From Clostridia bacterium (lineage in GTDB: Bacteria > Bacillota > Clostridia > Lachnospirales > Lachnospiraceae), in NCBI GenBank assembly GCA_910575245.1, contig CAJTEN010000003.1:62001-126000 (forward strand): DNA of 64,000 bases, written 5' to 3'. Within the stretch, counting starts at the first letter, position 1. Every line of letters starts with the position of its first letter. This document shows, in pieces, positions 54,046-63,418 of this stretch. The notes below the pieces were generated by a model. The model ran no database searches. It worked only from the letters and a program-made list of their open reading frames with translations, and was not told the origin of the DNA. The position numbers and the translations under genes are program-made.

Positions 54046-56234
54046 TACATACTTTTCCTTTCTGCGATTTCGGCCATCTTCGCATCACTCAGCCTGGTGT
54101 CCCCATGTACGCGGGAATAAGCCAGATATCCGTTCATACGGTCAATCTTCGTCAGATTGCGGCTGCCGCATACCGGGCAGACGTCCATTTCCAGTTCCTG
54201 ATGTCCGCAGTCATCGCAGTAAGCTAAAGACAGATTAACGCCCTCATAGAATCCCATATCCATGGCACGCCGAATCAGTGTCTTGATAGCGTCTATATTA
54301 TAATCAATCGGATATTTTACATACTGAATCTTACCGCCGTTGGCCAGCTCCCAGAAACGATATTCCAGATCCTGCTTTTCAATAGGAGTAAGTTCTTCCG
54401 TCACGTGGCAATGGAAGCTGTTGGATACATATTCCCGATCGGAAACCCCTTCGATAATACCGTATTTGGCCCTGAACTGTTTTACCTGAAGCCCGCAAAG
54501 ATTCTCTGCCGGCGTGCCGTAGATTGCGTACAGGTTTCCGTCAGCTTCTTTAAATTCCGTTATTTTATCATTAATATGCTCCAGCACTTCCAGTGCGAAA
54601 GCGCCGTCTTCCACCAACGACTTCCCATTATAAAGCTCCTGCAGTTCATTAAAGGCAGTGATACCGAAGCTGGCAGTGGCTGTCTTCAGAATCGGTTTAA
54701 TCTTGTCATGCAGCTGCAGATGTCCGCCCAGGAAACCGCCCTCACAGTAAGCCAGAGGATTGGTGGATGCGCGCATTTCACCCAGATAGGCATAGGTCCT
54801 GATATGCAGCTGACGGATCAGATTCAGATAATAGTCCAACACCTCGTAGAAATCCTTACTCTCCTGGCGTGCTTTTGCCAGAATCATCGGCAGGTGCAGG
54901 GATACAACGCCGATATTGAATCTTCCTACAAAGACAGGCGTGTCCTCTTCGTCCGCCGGATGCATACCGCCTTTCTCATACCAGGGGGACAGGAAAGCCC
55001 GGCATCCCATGGGGGAGATAACTTTCCCATACTGCTTGTACATGCTGGCAATATAGCCTTTGCCTGTCAGGCTGAGCCAGTCGGGATACATCGTCTTGGC
55101 GGAGCACTCTACGCCGGCTTCGAATACGTCTTCCAGTTCTTTTCCGGGACCGTGCAGATTCTCATCATACAGGAATACAATCTTCGGGAACAGAACCGGT
55201 TTCTTACATTCCTTCTTACCCTGTCCCTTGCGGCGTACATTCAGCATGATGATAGTCGCCATCCTGGCGAATCTGCCGGTACCGATGCCTGCGGTCACGG
55301 TAATGAACGGGTAATCTCCGCGGCTGCTGGCTACCGTGTTGAATTTGTATTCCCATCCCTGGAAACCTTGTTCAAACTCCTTCTTAACGTCGGACAAGGA
55401 CTCTTCTTTGGCTCTTTCCTCGCTGATGCCGAGTCTCAGATATTTTTCAATATTTCTTTTGTAGGATTTCTCCGCGTAGGGTTCCAGGATCTTATCTACC
55501 TCAGGGACCGTAAAACCGCCATACTGCTGGCTTGCGGCACTTAACACAATATCGCCTATCACATCGAATGCCACGTCCAGAGTCTTGGGTTCATTGTACC
55601 AGATATTACCCATCTCAAAGCCGCCGCTTAAGACTTCTGCCACATTGAATAGACAGCAATTCATGGTATCCCGTCTGGCGGACATATCATGCACATACAG
55701 ATAACCGTCACGGCATGCCTGTATTTCTTCTGTTGTCATAAAAAACTTCTGGTACAGTTCCTTATTAAACTGGTTGAAGATCAGACTTCTCTTCGTAGAG
55801 ACAAGCGCACTGTCCGTATTAGCGTTCTCCTTATCTCCTATGTACATAATGGACTGGCTCTTCTTATAGACATCATCCATCATGCGTACAAAATCCTGTT
55901 TATAATTGCGGTAATCCCGATAGCTCTTGGCAACAATGGGCTTTACGTCCTCCAATGCACTCTCCACAATATTGTGCATGATTTGAATCGGAATCCGTTC
56001 TTCGTCAAGGTCATTGACTTTATCGATTACAGTCTGACATATATGACGTTTTTCTTCATTCGTGAATTTGGTGAGTGCACGATAGGCACTCTTTCCTACG
56101 GCATCAATGACCTTCTGGACATTAAAATCCTCCAGACTGCCATCCTTCTTAATCACTTTTACGATCTTATCCGGCTTATATTCCATATCAAAATTCTCTT
56201 CGTCCATAGTATCTGATCCAAATTTACTGTTCAT
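54045..56234 (-). CDS. nrdD: Anaerobic ribonucleoside-triphosphate reductase
   Basis: The class III reductase makes dNTPs from NTPs under anoxia. An N-terminal ATP-cone (VKVIKKDGSLEDFNVQKV) provides allosteric control. The C-terminus has a four-cysteine zinc site (CDDCGHQELEMDVCPVCGS) and the RMNGYLA glycyl-radical segment. At 729 residues the length is typical. ATG 56234 has GGAGG 7 bases upstream. Two candidate NrdR boxes lie at the transcription start. An unusual basic tail follows the radical motif. Confidence 0.96.
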   Translation of the reverse strand: MNSKFGSDTMDEENFDMEYKPDKIVKVIKKDGSLEDFNVQKVIDAVGKSAYRALTKFTNEEKRHICQTVIDKVNDLDEERIPIQIMHNIVESALEDVKPIVAKSYRDYRNYKQDFVRMMDDVYKKSQSIMYIGDKENANTDSALVSTKRSLIFNQFNKELYQKFFMTTEEIQACRDGYLYVHDMSARRDTMNCCLFNVAEVLSGGFEMGNIWYNEPKTLDVAFDVIGDIVLSAASQQYGGFTVPEVDKILEPYAEKSYKRNIEKYLRLGISEERAKEESLSDVKKEFEQGFQGWEYKFNTVASSRGDYPFITVTAGIGTGRFARMATIIMLNVRRKGQGKKECKKPVLFPKIVFLYDENLHGPGKELEDVFEAGVECSAKTMYPDWLSLTGKGYIASMYKQYGKVISPMGCRAFLSPWYEKGGMHPADEEDTPVFVGRFNIGVVSLHLPMILAKARQESKDFYEVLDYYLNLIRQLHIRTYAYLGEMRASTNPLAYCEGGFLGGHLQLHDKIKPILKTATASFGITAFNELQELYNGKSLVEDGAFALEVLEHINDKITEFKEADGNLYAIYGTPAENLCGLQVKQFRAKYGIIEGVSDREYVSNSFHCHVTEELTPIEKQDLEYRFWELANGGKIQYVKYPIDYNIDAIKTLIRRAMDMGFYEGVNLSLAYCDDCGHQELEMDVCPVCGSRNLTKIDRMNGYLAYSRVHGDTRLSDAKMAEIAERKSM

Positions 56235-56272
56235 TTATGCTCCTCCATGGTGTTGTCATCTTTTCCGGTTAT

Positions 56273-56288
56273 ATACAAAATATAGATG
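56273..56288. promoter_or_regulatory. Candidate NrdR box, distal
   Basis: On the minus strand CTATATTTTGTAT matches the NrdR core pattern (CtATATaTtGTGt) at about 11 of 13 positions. It lies 31 bp from the second box, the spacing expected of paired NrdR sites. Confidence 0.6.
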
Positions 56289-56303
56289 CGGTTAACATAA
56301 TAG

Positions 56304-56319
56304 TGCCATATTTTGTGGT
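56304..56319. promoter_or_regulatory. Candidate NrdR box, proximal
   Basis: CCATATTTTGTGG on the plus strand matches the NrdR core at about 10 of 12 positions and overlaps the predicted nrdD transcription start. Confidence 0.6.
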
Positions 56320-56327
56320 GTAGATTC

Positions 56328-56356
56328 AGTATAGAGTAATCCCCATTCTATGTCAA
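56328..56356 (-). promoter_or_regulatory. SigA promoter of nrdD
   Basis: Perfect TTGACA (56356 to 56351), 17-bp spacer and TATACT (56333 to 56328), with NrdR-like boxes immediately downstream. Confidence 0.85.
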
Positions 56357-56369
56357 TGACCCTTCCAAT

Positions 56370-56401
56370 AGAAAAAACACTAAAAAGGGACATGCCTTTT
56401 T
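56370..56401 (-). terminator. Terminator after the aminotransferase gene
   Basis: AAAAAGG (56382-56388) pairs with CCTTTTT (56395-56401); on the minus strand a run of T residues follows after AGTG. Confidence 0.6.
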
Positions 56402-56465
56402 GTGACATATCCCAAAAAAATATATTCCAAAAAATTTCTATTGACAATCAGATTTTACCTTGATT

Positions 56466-57632
56466 CTATAATATGCCCGACTGTGCGATAGCTTCCACCG
56501 CTTCCCGAATTGTATCTGTCGGCAGTGTCAGCGCGAACCGGACATATCCCTTGCCCAGAGATCCGAAACTGCTTCCCGGCGTGCACAGGACACCGCTCTT
56601 TGCCACCAGTTCCATGACAAAATCCACATCGTCCGTATAGGCTTCCGGAATTTTCGCCCAGGCAAACATGGTTCCCTCGCTGTCTTCAATCTTCCATCCA
56701 AGGTTCCGCAGACCGCCGCAGAGGGCATCTCTTCTTCGCTGGTATTCCGCACACTGGTCTTTGACCATCTGGTCTGATCCTGTGAGTGCCGCCACAGCGC
56801 CGTATTGTACCGGCAGATAGGTTCCGTAATCAATCTGGGAGCGAAGCTTCTTAAAATAGGCTACCACAGCTCTGTTACCTGTCAGAAAGCTGACTCTTGC
56901 GCCGGTGTAGTTGTAAGATTTGGACAGAGAGTAAAATTCCACTGCTGTCTCTTTGGCTCCGGGAATCCGCAGGATTGACTTCCCTGTCCTGCCGTCATAA
57001 ATGATATCCGAATAAGCATTATCATGAATGACCAGAATCTCATGCTCTACTGCCCAGGGAATCAGTTTCTCATAGAAATCATCCGGCGCCGCTTTACATA
57101 CCGGATTCAGCGGATAGGAAACCAGCATACATTTGGTCCGTTTAAGCAGTGCCTCATCCATACTATCCAGATCCGGCAAGTAGTGATTCTCCTCAGTCAG
57201 GTCGTAAGTAACTACCTCGGCTCCTGCGAGGAAGGGGCCGATCCCAAAAATGGGGTATCCGGGATTGGGCACCAGAACCACATCCCCCGGATTACAGATA
57301 GACAGGCAGATATGCGCGATCCCTTCCTGTGAACCGTATACGGACATGATTTCGTCCTTTTCCAGCGATACGCCGTATCTCTTCTCATACCGAAGCTGTA
57401 CCGCTTCGGTCAATTCCGGAATATCAACCAGTGCATATTTGTAATTCTCCGGTTTCTTTGCCGCCTCAACCACCGCTCTGACAACATGCTCCGCCGGCGG
57501 AAAATCGGGTGTACCCACTGATAGATTATAAATCTTCCGGCCTTGTCTTACCGCCTCATCCTTCTTTTCATTCAGTACCTGAAAGATCCCCTCCTCAAAA
57601 TTTTTCATACGATCTGCTAATTGGATACTCAT
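56466..57632 (-). CDS. Class I/II PLP-dependent aminotransferase
   Basis: The protein is of the aspartate-aminotransferase superfamily, related to DapL- and AlaT-like groups. The PLP lysine is in FYSLSKSYNYTGARVSF near residue 233. Other landmarks are VGTPDFPP near 39, GSQEGIAH, NPGYPIFG and the C-terminal VRFALTLP arginine. The substrate pair is not certain. ATG 57632 follows GAGGAG; the longer frame to 57704 overlaps the WYL gene end and includes a repeat. Length 388. Confidence 0.88.
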   Translation of the reverse strand: MSIQLADRMKNFEEGIFQVLNEKKDEAVRQGRKIYNLSVGTPDFPPAEHVVRAVVEAAKKPENYKYALVDIPELTEAVQLRYEKRYGVSLEKDEIMSVYGSQEGIAHICLSICNPGDVVLVPNPGYPIFGIGPFLAGAEVVTYDLTEENHYLPDLDSMDEALLKRTKCMLVSYPLNPVCKAAPDDFYEKLIPWAVEHEILVIHDNAYSDIIYDGRTGKSILRIPGAKETAVEFYSLSKSYNYTGARVSFLTGNRAVVAYFKKLRSQIDYGTYLPVQYGAVAALTGSDQMVKDQCAEYQRRRDALCGGLRNLGWKIEDSEGTMFAWAKIPEAYTDDVDFVMELVAKSGVLCTPGSSFGSLGKGYVRFALTLPTDTIREAVEAIAQSGIL

Positions 57633-57647
57633 GTCTTTCTCCTCGTC

Positions 57648-57663
57648 TATGTCGTTTACTATA
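57648..57663 (-). repeat. 16-bp copy of the 12769 element end upstream of the aminotransferase
   Basis: TATAGTAAACGACATA on the minus strand is identical to 12770-12785. It lies immediately upstream of the ribosome binding site of the aminotransferase gene. Confidence 0.5.
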
Positions 57664-57700
57664 TTATCAGCATTTACAGCATTTGGCTGGCCTGAGCCTG

Positions 57701-58690
57701 TCAATACTGCGCAAGCGCCCGCTCCAGATAGGAACGGTATGCCTCAACAACCTCCTCCGGTGCAGTGATCTTCGCTCCTGGGCCGAGCCCTGTCAGCCAG
57801 CCATAGAATTGTCCGCTTAGCGCCACCTGTACCCTGACGGAGAAATGCTCCTGTCCCCGCTTCCTGACCGGCACCTCCTTGCCGAAACGGTCTATGACAA
57901 CACCGATAAAACGGTTTTCGAATTCCAGCGTGACGATCTCTTCCCGTCCGCCGAACATACCGAAGGTCTTGTTCGCGTAAGCGGCTATATCGAAACGTTC
58001 AAACAACGCGGCTCCGCGTCGGCCGACACCTGCCAGCACACGAATCTGGCCCATCTTATCCACCCGAAAATGTTTGATCACATCCCCCTCATTGTCGTGA
58101 CCGATCAGATAGTAATTCTCATCCTTGCAGGTAAGCGCCCAGGGGCTGATCTGATAAAGCTTTCCGTCCTTACGGGGCACCAGTTCTTTCTCCAGATTCC
58201 ATTCCAGATATTGAAAGGAAATCTGTTCGTTCTTCTGAATGGCCCGGTGTATATCGTCTACTATGTAATAGATACTTTCATTGGCAGCCTTAATCCGGTT
58301 TGCTACATACACCTGACGTTGTAACTGCCCTGCCTGCGCTTTGGACGCAAGCTTCTCAATCTTACCGATCAGTTCTCTGGATTTCTTTAATGTAAGAAAC
58401 CTGGAGGCTTGTACGGTCTCAACCAGAAGTTTTAATTCTGCCAGTCCGAATTCCCGGTTGGCCAGATAATATCCGCCGCCGGTTTTTGCCTTGATCAATA
58501 CAATATCGTATCCGAACTCGATCAGCTGTGCAATATCATCATAGATGCTCTTGCGTTCCGCGTGGATTCCGTATTCCGCCAGAGCGGCAATAAGCGCCTG
58601 GGAGCCCATGCAATGCTCCTCATCAGACTGCTCCGTCAGAATCTTCAGAAGATATAATAATTTTAATTTCTGTTGACTGTTTCCGGCCAT
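57701..58690 (-). CDS. HTH and WYL domain regulator
   Basis: This 329-residue protein has an N-terminal winged helix of the DeoR/HTH_11 type (KLLYLLKILTEQSDEEH region, then AERKSIYDDIAQL) and a central WYL domain (ISPWALTCKDENYYLIGH) with a C-terminal WCX extension. WYL regulators bind ligands or nucleic acids and often control stress or defence genes, but here the neighbours are metabolic. It ends upstream of the aminotransferase start and may be cotranscribed. Confidence 0.9.
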   Translation of the reverse strand: MAGNSQQKLKLLYLLKILTEQSDEEHCMGSQALIAALAEYGIHAERKSIYDDIAQLIEFGYDIVLIKAKTGGGYYLANREFGLAELKLLVETVQASRFLTLKKSRELIGKIEKLASKAQAGQLQRQVYVANRIKAANESIYYIVDDIHRAIQKNEQISFQYLEWNLEKELVPRKDGKLYQISPWALTCKDENYYLIGHDNEGDVIKHFRVDKMGQIRVLAGVGRRGAALFERFDIAAYANKTFGMFGGREEIVTLEFENRFIGVVIDRFGKEVPVRKRGQEHFSVRVQVALSGQFYGWLTGLGPGAKITAPEEVVEAYRSYLERALAQY

Positions 58691-58706
58691 TCTTTACTCC
58701 CTGTGC

Positions 58707-59405
58707 CTAATTGTGTGACAAGATCATCAGAAGTTCATCCAGCTGCCTTATTTCATAATCGATCCGTACGTCGATATCTTTCCTTTTCCCTCCGGGATTA
58801 AACCAACATGCGGTGATTCCTGCATTATTGGCTCCCTTCATGTCGCTGGTCAGAGAATCGCCCACAAGGATACAGCGCTCTCTTGTGCCCTCCGGCAGTG
58901 CCGCAAAACAGGCATCGAAGAAGCCCTGCATTGGTTTCGGATATCCCATCAGTTCCGATACAAAAACACCGTCCATAATCTGATCCAGACCTGACAGTTT
59001 CATCTTATTGCTCTGGGTTGCATTTACCCCATTGGTTATTACATACTGACGATAACCTTCCTCACGAAGCCTCGTAACCAATTCTTTGGCGCCATCTATA
59101 TAATAGTAGACACTGCCTAATTCCACCTGATAAGACGCTGCGATTGCTTCCGGTTCCACATGGCTGATGCCAAGCTGCGCAAGAAGCACTCTGAATCTGC
59201 CTACTTTCACTTCTTCTTTGCTGATCTCCCCGCGCTCCAGTCTGTTCCAGTGGTCTCTGTTAATGGCATCATACCGGGCCACGGTCCCGTTGTCAATATA
59301 CAGATCATACTGCCGGAATACGGCTCTGATTGCATAATCCATGGAACGGTCAAAGTCAAGCAGCGTTTGATCCAGATCCCACAGGATGGTTGTATACTTT
59401 CTCAT
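58707..59405 (-). CDS. HAD-family nucleotidase, YjjG type
   Basis: This HAD hydrolase of the YjjG group hydrolyses pyrimidine 5'-nucleotides including non-canonical ones. The nucleophile motif is LWDLDQTLLDFD at about residues 7-18, motif II is YVITNG near 113, and motif IV is VGDSLTSDMKGANNAGI near 175. Length is 232 residues from ATG 59405 (GGAGG 5-6 bases upstream). It precedes the WYL gene by 16 bases, so they probably share a transcript. Confidence 0.92.
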   Translation of the reverse strand: MRKYTTILWDLDQTLLDFDRSMDYAIRAVFRQYDLYIDNGTVARYDAINRDHWNRLERGEISKEEVKVGRFRVLLAQLGISHVEPEAIAASYQVELGSVYYYIDGAKELVTRLREEGYRQYVITNGVNATQSNKMKLSGLDQIMDGVFVSELMGYPKPMQGFFDACFAALPEGTRERCILVGDSLTSDMKGANNAGITACWFNPGGKRKDIDVRIDYEIRQLDELLMILSHN

Positions 59406-59500
59406 TTCCAACCTCCGCGAATCTTAACGGCTATGCCGGAAAGATTCCGATTTAATATTTGAAGGCACTCCTGCCTGCCGGGATATTTCCCGGAATACGG

Positions 59501-59528
59501 AAAAAGTCAGACCCGCCGGCCTGACTTT
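59501..59528 (-). terminator. Terminator after the 59-residue membrane protein
   Basis: AAAGTCAG and CTGACTTT pair around a GC-rich loop, and the minus-strand transcript ends in TTTTTC. Confidence 0.75.
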
Positions 59529-59572
59529 ACAACATCTCAACCTTCCGTATATTGATGAACGTTAATCCGCCG

Positions 59573-59752
59573 TTATTGATTACCGGCTCCGTCTGCCTGT
59601 ACACTCATTCCTGCCTCTGCCGCAATCTTGGCATCCTTATTCTTTCTCCATTTCACACCGATAATACATGCCACGATAACGACCGCAATGATAAGCACGA
59701 ATACAAATAAATAAGATAAAAATGCATTTAAAAATAAAATTAAATTTCCCAT
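59573..59752 (-). CDS. Small membrane protein, 59 residues
   Basis: The reading frame starts MGNLILFLNAFLSYLFVFVL, has one long hydrophobic segment (about residues 3-31) and a short charged tail (KWRKNKDAK) ending in GAGNQ. AAGGGGAAAACAA precedes ATG 59752, and a terminator follows. Codon use and the clear signals support a real gene. It is separated by about 170 bases from the HAD gene. I do not recognise a named family; possible roles include membrane signalling or subunit function. Confidence 0.8.
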   Translation of the reverse strand: MGNLILFLNAFLSYLFVFVLIIAVVIVACIIGVKWRKNKDAKIAAEAGMSVQADGAGNQ

Positions 59753-59808
59753 TTGTTTTCCCCTTCCCTGCTTCTTCTGCTATAGATCAATATATATGAT
59801 ACCACCAA

Positions 59809-60279
59809 TCAGAAGGTATCGTCAAGTAAGTCTGTGCCATCTGCCGCAGTTGTGGCTAATTTGTCACAACGCTCATTTTCCGGATGCCCATCATGTCCTT
59901 TTACCCACTGAAAAGTCACTTTATGGGGTTGTTTCGCACGCAGAAGCCGCTCCCACAGATCGATATTTTTGACCGGCTTATTCCCGGCAGTCTTCCAGTT
60001 CTTCCGCAGCCATCCGTCGATCCAGTGCTGGTTGAACGCATCCGTCAGATATTTGGAATCCGAGATCAGTGTGACCTCGCAAGGTCTGGTCAGCGCCTCT
60101 AAGCCTGCGATGGCAGCCATCAATTCCATACGGTTGTTGGTTGTCTTCTTATAGCCTGCCGAATATTCTCTCTCATGCAAGGTACCTTTCGGATCAATGT
60201 ACTGTAATACGGCTCCGTAGCCGCCCGGTCCCTCCGGGTTGCCGCGTGCCGCGCCGTCAGTGTATATTGTTACTTTCAT
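59809..60279 (-). CDS. rnhA: Ribonuclease HI
   Basis: RNase HI removes RNA from RNA-DNA hybrids. The catalytic residues are Asp8, Glu52, Asp74 and Asp139 ([25 protein letters not shown] and [15 protein letters not shown]). The 156-residue length matches E. coli-type RNase HI. It overlaps the MutS-like gene by 23 bases, so the two are translated from one mRNA. Confidence 0.96.
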   Translation of the reverse strand: MKVTIYTDGAARGNPEGPGGYGAVLQYIDPKGTLHEREYSAGYKKTTNNRMELMAAIAGLEALTRPCEVTLISDSKYLTDAFNQHWIDGWLRKNWKTAGNKPVKNIDLWERLLRAKQPHKVTFQWVKGHDGHPENERCDKLATTAADGTDLLDDTF

Positions 60280-61972
60280 TCTGCCACCTGCCTTCTGTCA
60301 GAAACCGCTCTGCCATCCTCTCAGCGTCAACTATAATCTGCCCGTCATATCCCAGCACCTTAAGCAGTGCGATCGCATTGCGTGTGGTGGCAGGTCCCGG
60401 CATCAGTGTATAGGGGAAGCATACATCTTCCTCCTCGATTCTCTCCTCAAAATGATAATTATCATATTCTGTTTCCAGGAGTCTGGTCAGTTCCAAATCA
60501 TGAGTTGCCGCGAAACAGATCACATGGCCTGCGGCAAGCATCCTCATGATCTGTGTGGAGGCGGCGATTCTTTCTACCGTATTGGTTCCCCGCAGCACCT
60601 CATCCACAAAGCAAAGTACACAGCAATGGTATTCCCCGGCCTTCTTCGTCTGATCCAGGATCCGCTTAATCGATTTGATTTCTACCATATAATAACTGTC
60701 CCCGTTTATCAGGTCATCCTTCAGGGACATGGAAGAATAAATGCGGAAAACCGGCGCCTCATAACGGCTGGCCGGACAGGTGTGTATTGTCTGTGCCATC
60801 ACGGCATTCAGTGCCACAGCCCGCAGGAAGGTGGACTTGCCGGAGGCGTTGGAGCCTGTCAGCAGTACGCCTTTATCCGCGCTGATGGAATTTGTAACAG
60901 GATCATGCAGCAATGGATGATACAGGTCTTCTATCGCAATATGTCTGTTTGAATGATCCCCGAATTGGATTACAGGGACACAGTATGCTCCCCGCAGGCT
61001 CTCTCTGTAGGAACCTATGACGACTGCCGTCTCGATCTTCCCGATCAGTGTTACCATCTCGTCAATCGCCGCAAGGTGTCCACGTACGGCACGAAGCGCA
61101 TTGTTAAACTGGATCAGATCCAGATAAAAGATCATTCGGATATAATCCAGCAGAATTCCGAGGGGATTTCCATTTCCCTTCTCAATATAGGAAATCAGAT
61201 AGGCATTGCGGATAAATCCCTTCATTTTTTGATGACACGCCAACAGCCGTTCCTGCTCTCCGGCAATGCCGGCTATCTTTTTCTTTCCCAGTTGTTCGGC
61301 TGTGTCCAGCACTCTGTTAATATAGCGGAAGCTGGTGATGTAAGGTTCTATTTCCTTGTATTCCTTAAAGTATCCTATGATATTGTGGCACAGAACGATA
61401 AGCAGGGCTACAATGCCTATGGGAAGAGACAGAAACATAACTACAATACAGATTAGCATTGCAAGATCGCTCAGAATATAGCCGATATTATTACGCTCAC
61501 CCAGGACATCCAGATTTTCTATATATTCATGGAGTGAATACCGCCCCATTCTTCCCAGATTATAAAGCGTCCCCTGTATGCTGCAGCGCTCTTCCTTATG
61601 TTCCATAAAGAAACCGATCAGGTTCTCCCACTTGTCGATTTCATGCTGATTGTAGAATGGCGTGCGCAGCCTGTAATACAGATATTCGTCTCCGGCAGCA
61701 CTGCAGGAGACATTGATCTTCTGATAGATATCGTCCATATTCAGATCATTCCAGGTAATATCGTCAATCTGGCCTTCTTCGGGATGCCGGAGATAGTATT
61801 TCTGAATGTGCTCTATCTCTCCTGCTTTATACTTTCTCTCTGATAGGGTCCCGTAGCTTTGATATATCTTTTCCAGATTTTGTTTCCGGAAACTTCTGCT
61901 GTTTAAATACTCCTTACCCATGATCAGTACGATAAGGAACAGGACCATGCCCGCTAATACTAAAGATTCCAT
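60257..61972 (-). CDS. Membrane-anchored MutS-family ATPase
   Basis: The 571-residue protein has the MutS ATPase domain (Walker A GSNASGKS at 373-380, Walker B with Asp457/Glu458, and a downstream AATHDLEL) but lacks the mismatch-recognition domain. It has a transmembrane segment at about 4-19 and two more at about 166-200, which is unusual for a MutS homologue. The target is unknown. It is encoded upstream of and overlapping rnhA, which hints at a nucleic-acid role near the membrane. ATG 61972 has AGAGGAAG upstream. Confidence 0.9.
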   Translation of the reverse strand: MESLVLAGMVLFLIVLIMGKEYLNSRSFRKQNLEKIYQSYGTLSERKYKAGEIEHIQKYYLRHPEEGQIDDITWNDLNMDDIYQKINVSCSAAGDEYLYYRLRTPFYNQHEIDKWENLIGFFMEHKEERCSIQGTLYNLGRMGRYSLHEYIENLDVLGERNNIGYILSDLAMLICIVVMFLSLPIGIVALLIVLCHNIIGYFKEYKEIEPYITSFRYINRVLDTAEQLGKKKIAGIAGEQERLLACHQKMKGFIRNAYLISYIEKGNGNPLGILLDYIRMIFYLDLIQFNNALRAVRGHLAAIDEMVTLIGKIETAVVIGSYRESLRGAYCVPVIQFGDHSNRHIAIEDLYHPLLHDPVTNSISADKGVLLTGSNASGKSTFLRAVALNAVMAQTIHTCPASRYEAPVFRIYSSMSLKDDLINGDSYYMVEIKSIKRILDQTKKAGEYHCCVLCFVDEVLRGTNTVERIAASTQIMRMLAAGHVICFAATHDLELTRLLETEYDNYHFEERIEEEDVCFPYTLMPGPATTRNAIALLKVLGYDGQIIVDAERMAERFLTEGRWQNESNNIH

Positions 61973-61989
61973 ATTCTTTTTGCTTCCTC

Positions 61990-63300
61990 TTATCTGAGCC
62001 CGTCGATGATCTCATTTGCTTTTCTGTAGATTTCCTCCACATCATACATATCCGCGAACTTACCGTTCTCATACAGGATCCTTCCCTGGATCATGGTCAT
62101 CTTCACGTTCTGCTTACTGCCGCTGTAGACCAGATTCTTGGGAATATTGTTGAGCGGCTGCATATTGGGCTGATGCAGATCTATCATAATGATATCTGCC
62201 GCTTTTCCTGCTGCAAGGACATCCGTATCCGGCAGATACAGTGCCCTGGAACCGTTAACTGTGGCCATTTTAAGGACTTCCCAGGCATCTACCGCAGAGG
62301 CATCCTTCTCCCGGAGTTTGGCAAGGCCTGTTACCAGAAACATCTCCCGGAACATGTCCAGACAATTATTGCTGGCAGGCCCGTCGGTGCCGATCGCCAC
62401 ATTGATTCCCCGTTTCAGGTACTCAGAGATCGGAGCAATGCCGCTGGCCAGTTTCGTGTTGGAACCGGGATTGGTCACCACATTCAGATTACGCCTGCGG
62501 AAAATTTCCATATCTTCCTCATCAAGATAGACGCAATGATATCCGCCGCCGCCGTAATCAAAGATACCTAGCGTATCAAAAAGTTTAGTCGGAGACATAC
62601 CGTGACGTTCCAGGCAGCCGTCGGTCTCTGCCTTCGTTTCTGCCAGATGGGTATAAACCGGCGCCTTATATTTGTGCGCCAGCGCCGCTACTCGTTCCAG
62701 CAATTCCCTGGAGCAGGTGTACTCCGCATGAAATCCAATAAAATAGCTTAAGAGAGGATCGTCATGGTTCAATGTCTGATAACGCTGTTCCATCAGTTCC
62801 AGGGAACGCTCATACTCAGCGGGTGTCTGCCCGCTGGTTCCGCTCACCTGTACACAGCGCATTCCCATTTCCACGCAGGCTTTCGCGGTAGTTTCCGGTG
62901 TCAGATACATATCGAAGATTGCAGTTATGCCGCTGGTCAGATACTCTAAAACTGCCAGCTTTGTCAGATGATAAATCATCTCTCCGTCCATCTTCGCCTC
63001 AATGGGGAAAACCTGCTGAAACAGCCAGTCCTGCAGGGGCAGGTCATCTGCATAGGAACGCAGAAGTGTCATACCGGAATGGGTATGCGCATTTTTAAAT
63101 CCGGGCATTAAGAGATTTCCCTCACAGTCTATTTCCCTGTCCCAGACAATACCGTTCTTGTCCAGGCCGTTACACAGCTGTGCCGTATCATTACCGTCAC
63201 CTGCATACAGGATTTTCCCATCCTGCACCCAAAGCTCACCTTCTGTCAGCTTGTCCGTTGTCATTGTCAATATTCGTGCATTATAAAATCTGATATTCAT
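61990..63300 (-). CDS. mtaD: MTA/SAH deaminase, amidohydrolase family
   Basis: This amidohydrolase of the MtaD/SahH-type deaminase group converts S-adenosylhomocysteine or methylthioadenosine to inosyl derivatives. Zinc-binding FKNAHTHSGM is near residue 71. Further metal and catalytic residues are in HLAETKAE and GTDGPASNN. The 436-residue length is typical. The next gene upstream is a purine nucleoside phosphorylase, consistent with a purine/sulfur salvage group. Substrate choice is inferred from family only. Confidence 0.9.
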   Translation of the reverse strand: MNIRFYNARILTMTTDKLTEGELWVQDGKILYAGDGNDTAQLCNGLDKNGIVWDREIDCEGNLLMPGFKNAHTHSGMTLLRSYADDLPLQDWLFQQVFPIEAKMDGEMIYHLTKLAVLEYLTSGITAIFDMYLTPETTAKACVEMGMRCVQVSGTSGQTPAEYERSLELMEQRYQTLNHDDPLLSYFIGFHAEYTCSRELLERVAALAHKYKAPVYTHLAETKAETDGCLERHGMSPTKLFDTLGIFDYGGGGYHCVYLDEEDMEIFRRRNLNVVTNPGSNTKLASGIAPISEYLKRGINVAIGTDGPASNNCLDMFREMFLVTGLAKLREKDASAVDAWEVLKMATVNGSRALYLPDTDVLAAGKAADIIMIDLHQPNMQPLNNIPKNLVYSGSKQNVKMTMIQGRILYENGKFADMYDVEEIYRKANEIIDGLR

Positions 63301-63418
63301 TTTCCTGGTAACCTTTCTGTTTTGCTGCCGATTTTACCTTTCTATATCTTTTCCTATTTTGCAGACTTTCTTCTAATGGCCAGCTGCATGTTTCGAATGA
63401 TAGCGGCAGAATAAGATC

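Noticed and set aside
54405-55544. 379-codon plus-strand frame inside nrdD
   Set aside because: It is antisense to a well-conserved gene and reads as its shadow.
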